Below are positions 47,398-59,696 of a stretch of 64,000 nt of DNA, one piece after another. Position 1 is the stretch's first letter, and each line of letters begins with the position of its first letter. The DNA is from Spinellus fusiger. Taxonomy: Eukaryota; Mucoromycota; Mucoromycetes; Mucorales; Phycomycetaceae. The stretch covers positions 186,001-250,000 of the forward strand of contig JALLLS010000005.1 in assembly GCA_025094145.1 (NCBI GenBank), written 5' to 3'. The translations under genes were made by a program, and so were the position numbers. The notes under the pieces were generated by a model. That model was not told the DNA's origin, made no database searches, and saw nothing but the letters and a program-made list of their open reading frames with translations.

Positions 47398-50032
47398 CAC
47401 CAGGAGATCTTTAGTGTATAAAAGGAAATAGTCGAACTACAATTGTTTAAGAAATGACACATTGATTTGAAAAGGTGTGAAAATAAATTAAGATGTATTC
47501 ATGTTAGTTCTTAAATAAATAAAGATTATTATGTAGATTTACCTGTAAATATCTGAATCCTGGAGGAAACCACCTTTGATGTGGCGATATATAATATGAA
47601 TACAAATATCTATTCTTATGTGACTGTATAGATATCCTTTGATGCATTCACATCTCTGTTCCAAACAATTCCCCAACTTTGGTAAGCATGGATACTGTTG
47701 AAATTCACTAATACCTTGGTGAGGATATTTGTGTCATAAGTGTGGCAGATCTTGAGAACAAAAATAAAACAGAGTAACTGTTAGAAGAGCTTTTTATATT
47801 GGGTGAGAGGTCAATTGTGCTTACTCTCAATGTTCGAAACTTATCAACATCAACCACAAGAAGATCACTCTTTTGTCTCTTTTTCAATTATTGATATAAA
47901 ACTCTCGTCAAACCAACACAATGGCCTTTGAACCTGACAGCATCTTTTACCTTGATTCCTGTGCCATAGGCAACGACTGGCAGTTTGGTAGGATCATACT
48001 CCAACCCTTTTAGGTGCCAATACCCCTTCTCACTAATAAAACAGTAAAAATAATTAGTTCAAGATGTATTAATGTACTCTCTATGTATGTCATATTACCC
48101 TTGTACTAGCACCTTCTTACCTTTGCTTTTTTAACGGATTCACTGGGTTTATTATAGTAAAAGAACATACAATAGAAACTGACTAACATGTCATACATAA
48201 TAAACATATAAAAACACTCACCAGATCACAACTGTTGGTTTATATGCCATACAAAGACAAACAAGTTAAAGAGGGTAGAAGATATGAAGAACAACAGACA
48301 GTGTGTTTGGCAGGTATTAATATTTAAGCAGAAGAGAACAAAACCAAATTTCACAAGTCAATTGCTTAATCAGAACTACTAAAGTAATGCAGACTACAAC
48401 AACATTTTAAAAAGAAAAGAATTGCTTAAAGAACAGTTGCCTAGTTACCCATTGTGCTCAAATTGTATATTGTGTTCCTGTTCATGTACATTCTTTGATT
48501 TCCCTAGACTAGCCTTTGTACTAAGATAGGCTTTAAGGACTTGGACAGCTGACTGTTTCTTGTTCTCGACTTGTTTTCTTTCTGTATTCCCATAGGATGC
48601 CATTATTATTACAGCCACCAGTTTGCCTTCTGTTACTATATACCCTTCTCTTTTCTGTCAATCTCCATATGAGTAACCAGCCTTACGAGGTCCTGTGTGT
48701 CTCCTGTCTCATAGCAACAGAATATTTCTGGGACATATAAAGAAATATATGAACAATAAAGTCATATTATTTCTTTGGTTGGCTAATGTGTTTGAAAAGA
48801 ACCTTTTCACTGTCTGTCTGTCTTGGCATTTACTATGTACTATGTAATTAAACACTATAGAGTTAGATAAAAGGAAAAAGCAAACCTGACATTACAACTT
48901 AATCACTGAATTTAATGTTTAACATGTGCTATCTATAAGCCCATACTTTTTGCAGTATGACACTGCTTAAGAAAGATTTATTATAGGATATACTGAATTA
49001 AGTTTAGTGATCATTGTCTATAAAATATAATAAAACCTATATTAAGAGCACTATAGCCATTCATTGACTCAATATTCATAACCACTTCAACAACTATCTT
49101 ATTGTAACTGGTATTAACAATAGTACTTGATGACAACAAGGTATTGTTTCTAATACTGGGCTTTAGATCCAAGGCAAATAGAGTGTGAATTGTTTGACTT
49201 GTAAATCTAACTTATGAATTTTGACTTAATTATAGGAAAGTAAAGGCTAAAGTGATACCTCACCAGAATGAAAATATTTTCTATTCTTTGGTCTGTTATT
49301 ATTTTGCTATTTCTTGCACTGTATATACAACTCAACACCCAAGTACTTGTCAAAATGGGCATAACTGAGCAAGGTAATGTGCCATTATTAACAAAGAGAA
49401 ACAATAGAAGAAAGTGATAGACACTACCAAGGACTACTCTAGTGATAAAAAGGTAAATAATGTCTTCATCTGGGCTTGAGTTCAATGTAATCCACAAGAC
49501 ATTGTACTGACTCTTCTTCTAATAGATGATATATGACTCATTATTCTCAAGACAAGTATTAAGTACAAGGTAAGCATATTATCTCTCTTGATTGAATTAT
49601 TACTAATACACTCTTCTGTTATTAGATAAGTAAAGACTCTTCTCAAGTCAGTCCCAGGTGGTCTTTTTCCTTCTATACTGTCTAAGGTGTTTAGACTGTC
49701 TAGGGTATACTCCTGAGCATAGTTATCTATCTTCCAAGGATAAAGCACAAGGCCTTTAGGTTGTGGGTTCTATTGCTATGAGGGAATGCACTTGGGCAGT
49801 AGCTATAGTCATACTATAGTATTAGCTATACTATTACAATAAACAATTTTATTCATAAACAATATATTCTATTGATAATACAATTTGATAGTGAGGTATC
49901 CACAAAAGGAAACAAATATTTGGATGTCCGCAAACCTTTTGATTTTAAACACAGTTTCATAAAAGGTAAGAAATATTTAGACGTAAAAGAAAGGAGATAT
50001 CCCCGCCTAAAAACCAGAAAAATCTCCTGGTG
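47398..50032. mobile_element. Older, diverged relative of the repeat in the arms, with 11-bp inverted ends
   Basis: The ends are CACCAGGAGAT and ATCTCCTGGTG. Flanks AATTACA (47391-47397) and AATTAGA (50033-50039) could be an imperfect 7-bp target duplication. From about 48700 to the right end the sequence matches the right-arm segment 44345-45588 in the same order with many substitutions (for example TTGGCTAATGTGTTT, GCAGTATGACACTGCTTAAG, AATAAACAATTTTATTC). It lacks the tandem repeats and DD34E element. No intact coding frame. Confidence 0.6.
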
Positions 50033-50586
50033 AATTAGAATAGAGTCGACTGTGCAGTTATATGCTCAGTGTTCATTTCATATGTAGAGCGCACAGACAG
50101 TCCTCGAGGGTTGTGTAGAGAATACTATGCCAGTTGCCATCCTGACGATTGAAAAGATTCCCCTTTATGCTTTGGGCAGGCAGACACACAGTTCTCCAAG
50201 ACATCCCCCTCCTACAAAGATGGTCATTCAATAGATATCTGTTGAATAGTATTGTTGGAATAGACTTACTCTTGTAAATAAAATTCGAGTTTGAGTTTAT
50301 TTGTACCTAGCATTCATAGTTCTCTTCTAGTGACTCTATAAAAGGAAGAAAGGGAACTCAGTCTGTCTTTTGGTAGTATATCGAGGAGATGTTAGGGTGA
50401 TATGTTTATAAATAACATCATAAGAATAGAGATATAAACATAACAGAGATAGACAGTAGCATGAGAATAAAAATACATTCCAAATTCAATACACTACAAT
50501 AGAGCTTATTTAACCGTTCAAACATCTATTCAACTGCCCTTTCCTTCTTAACTGTCTTTCTATTCTTCTATTCTTCTATTCTTCTA
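50033..50586. other. Intergenic
   Basis: Upstream region of the gene at 50587. Short TTCTATTCTTC pyrimidine repeats just before the start codon. Nothing else seen. Confidence 0.55.
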
Positions 50587-51057
50587 ATGGCTTTCATCAA
50601 ATTCTTCAAATGTAAACGTACTCCCAGTACCTCCAACAAAGCAAAGACGCCAAGTAGTCTGTTTCGCAACTTGCGCCATCCGTTGATGAAATTAGGCCGA
50701 ACCCTCGAACATCCTGCTGCTAAACAAACTTCTTCACGGGTCTCTTCACGGGTCTCTTCAGTAGACATGGAGACAACAAGACGACACGGAAGAAACTATG
50801 ATCCTAATAGCATTGAGCTAAAAACCCTTGGACGTCAGTTGGCTGCATTTGAAGAAGAAGAAAGAATATGGAAGGAGAGAGAAGCCCACCATATAAAAAG
50901 AGAGCGGCACATGGCATGTCAGATAAGAATCACACAATACAATCTGATCAGCCTTCAAGATTTATTAGCTACCTCCCCTCAACGCTATTCATTGTCCAGT
51001 AAAAAGTCACACAGAGAGAGAGCGAGAGCGTGTGTGGATAGACCTGTCATGCCATAG
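50587..51057 (+). CDS. Small basic protein with a coiled-coil-like middle, unknown function
   Basis: Single exon of 156 aa from ATG at 50587. The N-terminus is basic (MAFIKFFKCKRTPSTSNKAK). The middle is heptad-like and charged (LGRQLAAFEEEERIWKEREA), then RERHMACQIRITQYNLISLQ. The C-terminus is Ser/Arg-rich. Tandem ACGGGTCTCTTC codons duplicate SSRVSSRVS near residues 49-58. No family recognised. Codon composition is GC-richer than the flanks, and a pyrimidine-rich leader supports a real gene. Confidence 0.55.
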   Translation: MAFIKFFKCKRTPSTSNKAKTPSSLFRNLRHPLMKLGRTLEHPAAKQTSSRVSSRVSSVDMETTRRHGRNYDPNSIELKTLGRQLAAFEEEERIWKEREAHHIKRERHMACQIRITQYNLISLQDLLATSPQRYSLSSKKSHRERARACVDRPVMP

Positions 51058-51819
51058 GCAATAGCGCATATGTATATAATCAGTAGTGCTCTCAATGTAA
51101 TAGAGTTGGCTACAATAAGCATGGTCGTATATTTCTACTCTGCATAAATAATACCCAAAGCATAGATATTATAAATAAATCATACATACACTACTCCCCT
51201 GCCTGTAAAGAGAGAATAGCAATTAAGTAAAATGTTCATTTAAAGAAGTGTTTATTTATTATTAATTGTCAATCTAAAATAAGGCCTCACTCTCTGTTAT
51301 TCATTTGTGTCTCTTTATAAAGCAGTGTAAATATAGACATAGACATAGACATAGACATAGACATAGACATAGACATAGACATAGATATAGATATAGATAT
51401 AGACATAGATATAGATATATATCTCTTTATTAAATTAGGAGTTTATTATTTATGTTATGTTATGTTTGTTGGATTGATACACAAAGAGACACTATATTTA
51501 CAATGGAAATGAATAGCATCAAGTGAATCTTATCTCTTTCCTAAATCATTTAATATGAAATGTCTCTATGTCTCTATGTCTATGTCTATAAATAAATAAA
51601 AGGGAAAAAATAAAGAAATCTTATCAGCAAGAGATTAAGTGACAAGACACTTTTGGTTCGTAAGCAAGATTTGATTGTGTTGCATTATCTCTATTCTTTC
51701 ATTAGACTGTATGTATTCATTCGAATGAAAGGATGGACTCCCTTGAGTATTTGTTCTGTGCTTCTCCATTATTCTTATAGAATCCCCATTGATTTCTAGG
51801 TGTATCTCATGAAATAAAT

Positions 51820-51850
<31 letters not shown>

Positions 51851-53672
51851 CCTTATATTTCTTATGGATCACACTTATATCCATGATCCAATGTGTACTA
51901 CTGCTACTAGTAATAGTGTTAATATTTAGTCCTGATCTTGCAGTAGTATTCATCAACAGCAACACATGCATAATGAAGAATTTATAAAGTGAATTCTTCT
52001 TTTGTAGAAAGCCATTCTAGTAACTCAAAAGCTCAACAGGAGTCCATGAAAGAACAAGGCTAAATATTACAGTGGAACTATCATACAATGAATCTACATC
52101 TACACTCAATGTCTACAGATAAAACTATAGAGGAGTAGGTAAGAAAGGCACAGAGTTGGCTATTAAGTACATTTTGAATCTGATACAATAAAGATAATCA
52201 AAAGCAAGACAACAATTCTATATACTATGCTATGCTATGCTATGCTATGCTATGATTTCTCACCTTAGTCTACTTTATTACACCTCAGGCCGTGTCTCCA
52301 AAGTAAATATATCTGTAAATGGGAGTTGGCCATGGTATTAACTGTGGTCATTAGGCACGACTGTAGACCAGTATTATCATGGAAATGTCTCAATAATAAG
52401 CATGAATAGACATGAAAATGGAAAGGAGTCATCATTGTATGCCTTATGAATGAGCCAGAAATGGTGTTTATAGATACACACTAGGTTGTAGATCTTATTT
52501 GTTTGTTGCAGTAAGGTCTACATTCTTCCAAAAAGAGAAAGAGAAAAACGAGGAAAAAGAAAGGCCCATCCACCCCGAGACCTTGTGTTCCTAAGGTTGT
52601 CAAATAGGTCAGATGATCAAGATAACCATAGCTACCTTATTCAATACAGATGAATTACTTGCAGTACCACGCCCATCTGTTTTAGCCAATAAATAAGACA
52701 TTCTGTCCTGTTGGGTAAAAATCTAAAACAAATCATGCTATATTTAAATGCAGTGAAGGTTGAGTTTGAGTTACCATGGTCACCAGCACCTGTCAATAGT
52801 CATTATGAAAATTGCAGTCACTGTTGTTCAGTATTATAGAAACAAGAGACCTATAAGATAGGAATGAAGAAGGTATGACTCATCCATAGATAAATAATAG
52901 TAGAAGTCCATAGACACATGGTAGAATTGAAACGAGAAACCTATTGTTCTTACTTATAAAATCCCTGCCAATCCTTATTATTCTTACTGTGTTTGTAGTA
53001 TCTTGCACAGTGAGAATGTAAATTTATCATTGACAAAATAGAGGTGTTGATGTATTTTATTATTGTTGTTATTGTTGTTATTAGTATTAGCATTAGTATT
53101 CTAGGTGGCCACATTAAATCTACTCTTTATTTATTCTTCTAACAGCATCAGATAACTGTTTTAAGGTTATACCTATATCTATATCTATAGATCTATATGT
53201 ATTTATTTGTCTGTTGGTAGATATGTAAAATACACAGAACTGAAATAGAAAAAAGGCTTTATCTGTCAGTACAAAACACCCGACTTTGATAGCGTCTCAT
53301 TCGTACACATTTTTAAATGTCCAGAGTAGTACCAGGCGGACTTCTTGAAGAATTATAGGAGAAGCAGCAACAAAAACAAAATAGACATCCTCTGTAGAAT
53401 GGACACCCTATACATCTTCTCTAGAGTATCTCAAATGCTTCAAAAGACAACCATCCTATGGATCTTCTTCCAGAAAAAGAAAATGAGAGACAATCCTCCT
53501 ATGGAAACAACAAACATACTCTTTCTACGACTGTCCATTGACAAGGAAGAACAGTTACACGCGAAACAGTCGGAGTACTCATTGGATAGGCGGGTCTTTA
53601 TTGTCTGGTCCTTTATTATCAAAGATAAATAAAAATAAAGGTACAGCCCAACAGCTACAGTGTATTTCTTCC
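51058..53672. other. Long AT-rich intergenic region
   Basis: No gene supported. Simple repeats: (ATAGAC)n then (ATAGAT)n at 51331-51421, (TTGA)n near 51826-51850, (ATGCT)n at 52226-52252. The right end is upstream sequence for the trehalase gene. Confidence 0.55.
51331..51421. repeat. ATAGAC/ATAGAT hexamer repeat
   Basis: About 14 hexamers, first ATAGAC then ATAGAT. Confidence 0.9.
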
Positions 53673-56001
53673 ATGCAACCTTCACTTGATAGAGATGTCC
53701 ATGCGCCACCACACACCTACTACACCACAGGAGACAATGCAAAGAGAAGTAGAATGAGAACCCTGACAGTTAAGTCAACAGAAAAACAAATGCATTGACC
53801 TGCTTCTATTCTTCTTCTTCTCTTCTTCTTCTCTTCTTCTCTTCTTCTCTTCTTCTAGGGACACTATCCAAAGTCATTTCTTGATGCTACTCAACGGCGG
53901 AGAAGAGCCTCCAATGGTAAATTTACAAGGAACAGACACAACTCATAGTAAAGACGAAAAGAGCAAGCCCCATAGGTTTCTCATTGATGTCAAGGAGACT
54001 CGCCGTATCTTGGTAGAGCAGGAAGACACAGACGGGGATTTCCAAATCACCGTCAATGATATGGGTCCAAAGACATTTAGAGTAGGAACAGAGGATTCAG
54101 GTGGATACCGTACAATTGAGATTCGAGGCACCTACATGCTCTCCAATCTGCTTCAGGAATTGGCACTGGCAGAAGATTATGGACGCAAACACATTGTTCT
54201 GGATGAAGCCCGGTTGAGTGAGAACCCAGTGGATCGGTTGTCTCGTATGATCCGACACAGTTTCTGGGATGGACTGACGCGCAGGATTGATGGACAAGGC
54301 CTAGAGGCCATCTGCAATGATCCAAAGAACAGACAGGCAGACCATAGTCCTCGTATCTATATTCCCTTTGGTGAGCAGGAAGTGCTGGACTATTATCTCC
54401 GTGTGGCAGAGAGTCGTCCTCACTTGGGACTGCAGGTAGAACAGCTTCCCGCTGTGATTACCCCTGCCTATGTACAGAGCATCAATGACCGTCCTGGTAT
54501 TCTTGCTCTTGCCATGGAAAGGGATCCCACAGACGCTAGCCAGCTAAGAGGAGTTCCCTTTGTTGTGCCTGGAGGACGGTTTAATGAGATGTATGGTTGG
54601 GACTCCTACTTTGAATCCTTGGGATTGCTGGTGGATGATCGGGTGGATCTGGCCAAGGGAATGGTGGACAACTTTGTCTATGAGATCAACCACTATGGCA
54701 AGATTCTCAATGCCAATCGATCCTACTACTTGTCCCGCTCACAGCCCCCCTTCCTTACAGACATGGTGCTGAAAGTGTACGAAGCCCTGCCCACCAAAGA
54801 CACACCAGAAGGAAAGCAGTGGCTTACTACCGCCATCTCAGCTGCTATTAAGGAGTACCATACAGTGTGGATGTCAGAGCCACGCTATGATCCTGTTACT
54901 GGCCTTTCTCGGTTCAGACCCGAGGGACAAGGCGTCCCTCCAGAGACAGAGTCTTCTCACTTTGACTATATTCTCGAGCCGTATGCCACCAAGGCCAATT
55001 TCTCTCTGCAAGACTACATTACTGCTTATAATAACTGCACACTGGTAGAGCCTGAGCTCGACGACTACTTTTTACATGACAGAGCAGTGCGCGAGTCTGG
55101 CCACGACACAACCTACCGCTATGAAAAACGGTGTGCCAATCTTGCTACCATTGATCTGAACTCTCTTCTTTACAAATATGAAACAGACATTGCTCATGTC
55201 CTCACGCTTCTCGATCCCATTGACTACCAAGACACACTGCAGCTGCCCCAGGTATGGACAGACCGTGCCCACCAACGCAGGGAGCGCATTGACCGCTACC
55301 TATGGAACGAGAAGGAAGGCCTCTACTATGACTATGACACCGTGGAGCAGACTCAAAGCACCTACGAGACAGTGACCTGCTACTGGGCCATGTGGGCTCA
55401 ATGCGCCAGCCCACACCAAGCCAACCGCCTCACGGACCAGCTGTATCGCTTTGAGGCCCAGGGAGGCCTTGTCTCTGGCACAGAAGTCTCTCGTGGCCAT
55501 ATCTCTCTGGACCGTCCCAACCGACAATGGGATTTCCCCTTTGGCTGGGCTCCTCATCAGATCATGGCATGGCGTGCCTTTGAGAACTACAACAAGACAG
55601 CCGAGGCACATCGACTGGCCTACCGATGGCTGTACACCATTACCAAGAGCTTTGTTGACTTTAATGGCGTGGTGCCTGAAAAGTATGATGTGGTGAGTCT
55701 TACCCATAAGGTACAGGTGGAGTATGGCAATGTAGGCACGGATTTCAAGTATGTCCCGCGTGAGGGATTTGGGTGGATGAATGCATCGTATCAGATTGGA
55801 CTTGCTTTGGTCACAACACAAATGAGACGTGCGTTGGGGGCATGTACACACCCAGACTTGTTCTTTGAAAAGGCATTGGAGCGTACACTGGAGACAAGAG
55901 GCGATCGTCGTTTATCAGAAGCGCATGCCAAAATGATTACTGAAAATGGATTCAGTGTAGCTGCCATGACGATAGTGGGTAGTGCAGATGTAGCTTTTTA
56001 A
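53673..56001 (+). CDS. Neutral trehalase (cytosolic, cAMP/PKA- and Ca2+-regulated type)
   Basis: Three exons, 53673-53768, 53859-53916 and 53954-56001, give 733 aa. Intron 2 is only 37 nt; its acceptor AAAG restores the frame to [13 protein letters not shown]-terminal regulatory part: RSRMRTLT and RRRRASN, the latter a classic PKA site like those of yeast Nth1. A Ca2+-binding loop [12 protein letters not shown] lies near residues 75-87. The GH37 catalytic domain carries trehalase signature 1 ([14 protein letters not shown], about residue 257) and signature 2 ([10 protein letters not shown], about 577), and hydrolyses trehalose to two glucose. The C-terminus lacks a targeting signal and no signal peptide is present, as expected for the cytosolic enzyme. 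An upstream ATG-less open stretch precedes 53673. Confidence 0.95.
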
Positions 56002-56485
56002 ACTCCTGTAGACAGTGATTAAGTTCATTTCTTTCTTTCTTTCTTTCTTATGTATAATTAGGGTTATATCTTTTTATAAGAATTTATATTGCACTTGGAT
56101 TCAATGGGTGAGGGTTGTGTGTTTGGGTGGCCATAGGTGTAAGGACAGAAACACACGTAGAAGGATAGAAACAACTTGTCTACATTTACATTCATATTTA
56201 CATTCATATTTATACACACATACGTATGCGCGCATAAATCTTTATGTCGATATACATAGGCACATGTCTATCCACTGATCTACACTTATGAGGTTGTGGG
56301 AGGGCTGTGTCCCAATTGTAATCCTTCATGGAATGAGGGGCGTGGGTGAATCTCTTTCCATTCTTCACTCCAAGAAAGCGTAGGACAGAACCCTAAACAA
56401 AGGGTACACCCCAAAGGAACAGAACCAAAGCTTACGTCATGGTAGGTCTATATGAACTTTGCTTGGATTTTATTTCTTGCTCCTT
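56002..56485. other. Intergenic
   Basis: 3' flank of trehalase and upstream region of the next gene, same strand. TTTC and TTACATTCATA repeats. Nothing else. Confidence 0.6.
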
Positions 56486-57053
56486 ATGTCTGATCTTACT
56501 ACTCTCTCCCAAAGATACCAAGCCCTTCGCACCCAACCAGGCCAGTCGACGGGTGCTGAATACAGTGAGGCTGTGGATTCTCCCCAGGGTGAAAAGTACC
56601 AAACTATGCAGGTAAGGACTCAGTGGGATAGGAGAATCTTCTGCTTATCCATTAGGCATTAGGAGATCAGCTTGGACTCCCAGGAACACTTGCAGCCGAT
56701 ATTCTTTTGCATCTAGGAAAGCCTGATGAATTGACACCGGTGTTGGGAGAATCTCATCTTCCTACTATGCCAGGTAAAGAAAAGAAAAAAAGAAACACAC
56801 ACACACTATTGGATAGACATTATTCATCTTGTCTTGTGTGTTGAATAGGACCCTATATGATTCTACTACCAGTGATGCCACTACGCAACCCTACTACTTG
56901 GTGTACTATTGGCGTCCTAAGCAAGATTACTTGTACTTTAAGGTATACAAAGATAATGGAAGCAGATGGATATTAATGTCTTTTTTTTTTTTTTAGGTGG
57001 ATCCTTTACATGAAAAAGTGATTACTTCTGACTGGCATTTGAGCAAAGATTAG
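56486..57053 (+). CDS. Small protein of unknown function, four exons, one phase conflict
   Basis: Exons 56486-56611, 56656-56773, 56849-56942 and 56997-57053. Exon 1 starts MSDLTTLSQRYQALRTQ; exon 2 reads LGDQLGLPGTLAADILLHLG; exons 3-4 read YYLVYYWRPKQDYLYFK and then EKVITSDWHLSKD to the stop. The last part, YYxVYYWRPKxDYLYF, looks like a conserved small domain I have seen in hypothetical Mucorales proteins. Exon 2 ends in phase 1 but exon 3 needs phase 2 for this frame. So there is a 1-nt deletion, a sequencing error, or a missed microexon. Reading on in phase 1 gives a short, unattractive C-terminus. Confidence 0.55.
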
Positions 57054-59696
57054 ATTCTTCTTAACATTTCTCTTGTTTCTCTTCTCCACGAACAAGCCTA
57101 TATGTGTGGATATTAGCCTCACACCAAGAAAAAAGATAATAAAGTATTATTATCTTTGTTATTTTTCTTTCTTTCTTTCTACAAATTAATCCACTCACGT
57201 CTAACTGTACAAAATATATTATTCAATAGAAGAGACTATGAATCTTCCCTGGACTGCATAAATAACTCTCTTTTCATATATGTCACAGTGCCTTACTCGT
57301 ATAGGAAATATAAATACAAATATTTACATACATATTTTCTCCCACACACTACAGATGGAAAGAAACAAGATGAGTAATAGAAAATAGATTTGGGTAAGGC
57401 TTTTATCCTAAAATTAGACACCGGAATTTAGTTTAAGACAATTCGAATATGAACATTAGACAATTTAAAAAGAAAAAGAAAAAGAATATAGATAGATAGA
57501 TAGATAGATAGATACCGTCGTCTTTTAGATGGTGTATATATAAGCCCATCCCATAGGCATCCTTAACCCTTTATCCTACCAGAAAAGAAACAGCAATAGC
57601 AACCACTTCTGAGGTGGTACTATGTTTTGTTTTGTTTTTTAAGACAGTGAGGCAGCCTTCACTGTTCCATAGGGAGGTGACAATAGGCACTCTACTTTTG
57701 ACAGTCATGACATCCCGATTTCGGTCAATAGTGTATCTGTTAAATATCACTGTCTGGTATCTATTGTCTATTCTAACCTCCTTATATATATTTATATATT
57801 CAATGTCTTATTGGAGACAGTAACTACATGTCTGTATAAAATATTAAGGCAATACTGAATTAATATAGTATGATATATTTATACTTATACTTATGGACAT
57901 CCTCTATACTAACCTTGAAGGTAGTGTATTTGCTGATATTAACAAATACAATCTCTCTCTCTCTTTTTCATATTTCTTGGATCTGTTGGTCTCTTCTGGA
58001 GAAGTAGTTTGACTTGTGTAGTCTTACAAAATGAATAAAGAAGGGGACTGTCTATTTTTGACTTGTAATTCCTCAAATGTATCCTTTCTTTTAATATATT
58101 TATTACAAATAGAATGAACATTTACTGATGGTAGATGGATTCTAATATATGCATAGTACTCTTTACCCTTTTTATTTTTGGATGTTGGATGTTGGATGTT
58201 GGATATTAGGTATTTGGAGTACTGTTAGACTAAAGAGTGTTTGTTTGTTTATATATATATAAACAGTAATAAATATTTATATACCAGAGTCAATATGGAT
58301 CAACAAAACATAAAGAAAAAGAAAAAGAAATAGCAGAACACTATTTTCATAATGTATTATTTCTTGGTAGAGTAAATATACTGTATGAAAACAGAACAGT
58401 GTGAGGTTTGTGTTATTCTCTACTTGTGAAAGCAGTATATGCCATGCACATGGATTCCTATAATTAAATCCAACATAAAGAATGGCTCTTTATAACCACA
58501 CCTCAGATACTCTTTAATGAGAACCTTTTTTCCATGGCATTTGTTATGTTTATTTAAGAAGATTCTATTTTATTCTATTTTATTCTATTTCAATAAAAGA
58601 CTGTTTTTTTGTTCTGCACCAAAAAAGAAAGGGTATTATAAGGGCATTTAGACTGTAGAGGATCATTGATGTCTCTGCCTTTTTTTTTCTTTCTTTATAT
58701 CTATATTCAAATGATCTTAAATCGAATTATTAATCATCTAATTTTAGGATAAAGTAGTGTAAGCATAAAGAAACGCTATGGAAGAATACAGATAGTATGA
58801 CTTGAGTTCTAATTGTGATTGGCCGTGACTAAGCATGACGCGATCTACACAATTTAAAGGTAAATGTAAATTGAACAATGGCAATGATAGCTAAATAACG
58901 ATTGTTGTTCTATGAAAACGTCACTCTAATTGAAAGAGCGCTTAACAATCTGTGATATAAGGTTATGCCCAAATAAGGTCCACGCCACTCTGTTTTTGAA
59001 ATAGATATGCCTTCCGCTTACCCTCTATTCTACCTATGATTGGTACGGAGATATAAAGTAGACAAGTGTCAGTGTGTCAAAAGGAAAGCCAATCTACATT
59101 ATGGCTATTCTATCTCCCTTGTATCAAAAAAAATACACACACTCTCTCTCTTTCTTTCTCCCTTTCTTTCTCTATGGATATATCTATTAATCTATAGATA
59201 GACAGATAGACAGATAGATGGACTGTGGACTAGGATCCAAAGCAGTCACTCTACAAGAGATCTTAGTCCACTGATGAAGACAGGAAAAGATAGAAGAGAC
59301 AGGAAAAAGAGATTAGGCGATAGAGAGAGGGAAAAAATAAAGAAAAAAAGCTGCCTAAATTAAGAAGCAGTTTAAAACATGTCACCTTTTTGTCTTTTAT
59401 GGATTCGTGGACAAATAATATGTTCTCGGGAATGTCTGCACCCTAATATCTCTACCAGTGTGACACGCATCAACACTAGCGACTGCTTTGAGAATGTTTG
59501 AGTGTGTTGGGTATTCACAAGTCACGTGTGGGGTTGGGACCAAGAAAGCTCTATTGGACACACAAGAGTTGATGAAGCAAAAAGTGATTTTTCCTTCCCT
59601 CGTTTGTAAGCAGGAATTTTCTGACACAGCATTTATAGTGAGAGATAAAACACCAACTTTTTCTTCTTCTTTCTTGTCTTTTTATTTCTCTTTCAA
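57054..59696. other. Long AT-rich intergenic region upstream of G6PD
   Basis: No gene supported. GATA tetranucleotide repeat near 57487-57513 and TA and TTCT repeats. Contains a CACGTG site listed separately. Confidence 0.55.
59521..59528. promoter_or_regulatory. E-box GTCACGTG upstream of G6PD
   Basis: GTCACGTG lies about 170 bp before the G6PD start codon. In yeasts this core binds bHLH factors (Cbf1, Pho4). Position fits a promoter element; the binding factor here is unknown. Confidence 0.35.

Noticed and set aside
54077..55851. Long minus-strand frames inside trehalase, including one of 183 codons
   Set aside because: They lie opposite a certain gene with conserved signatures and have no family resemblance; codon bias of the plus strand explains them.
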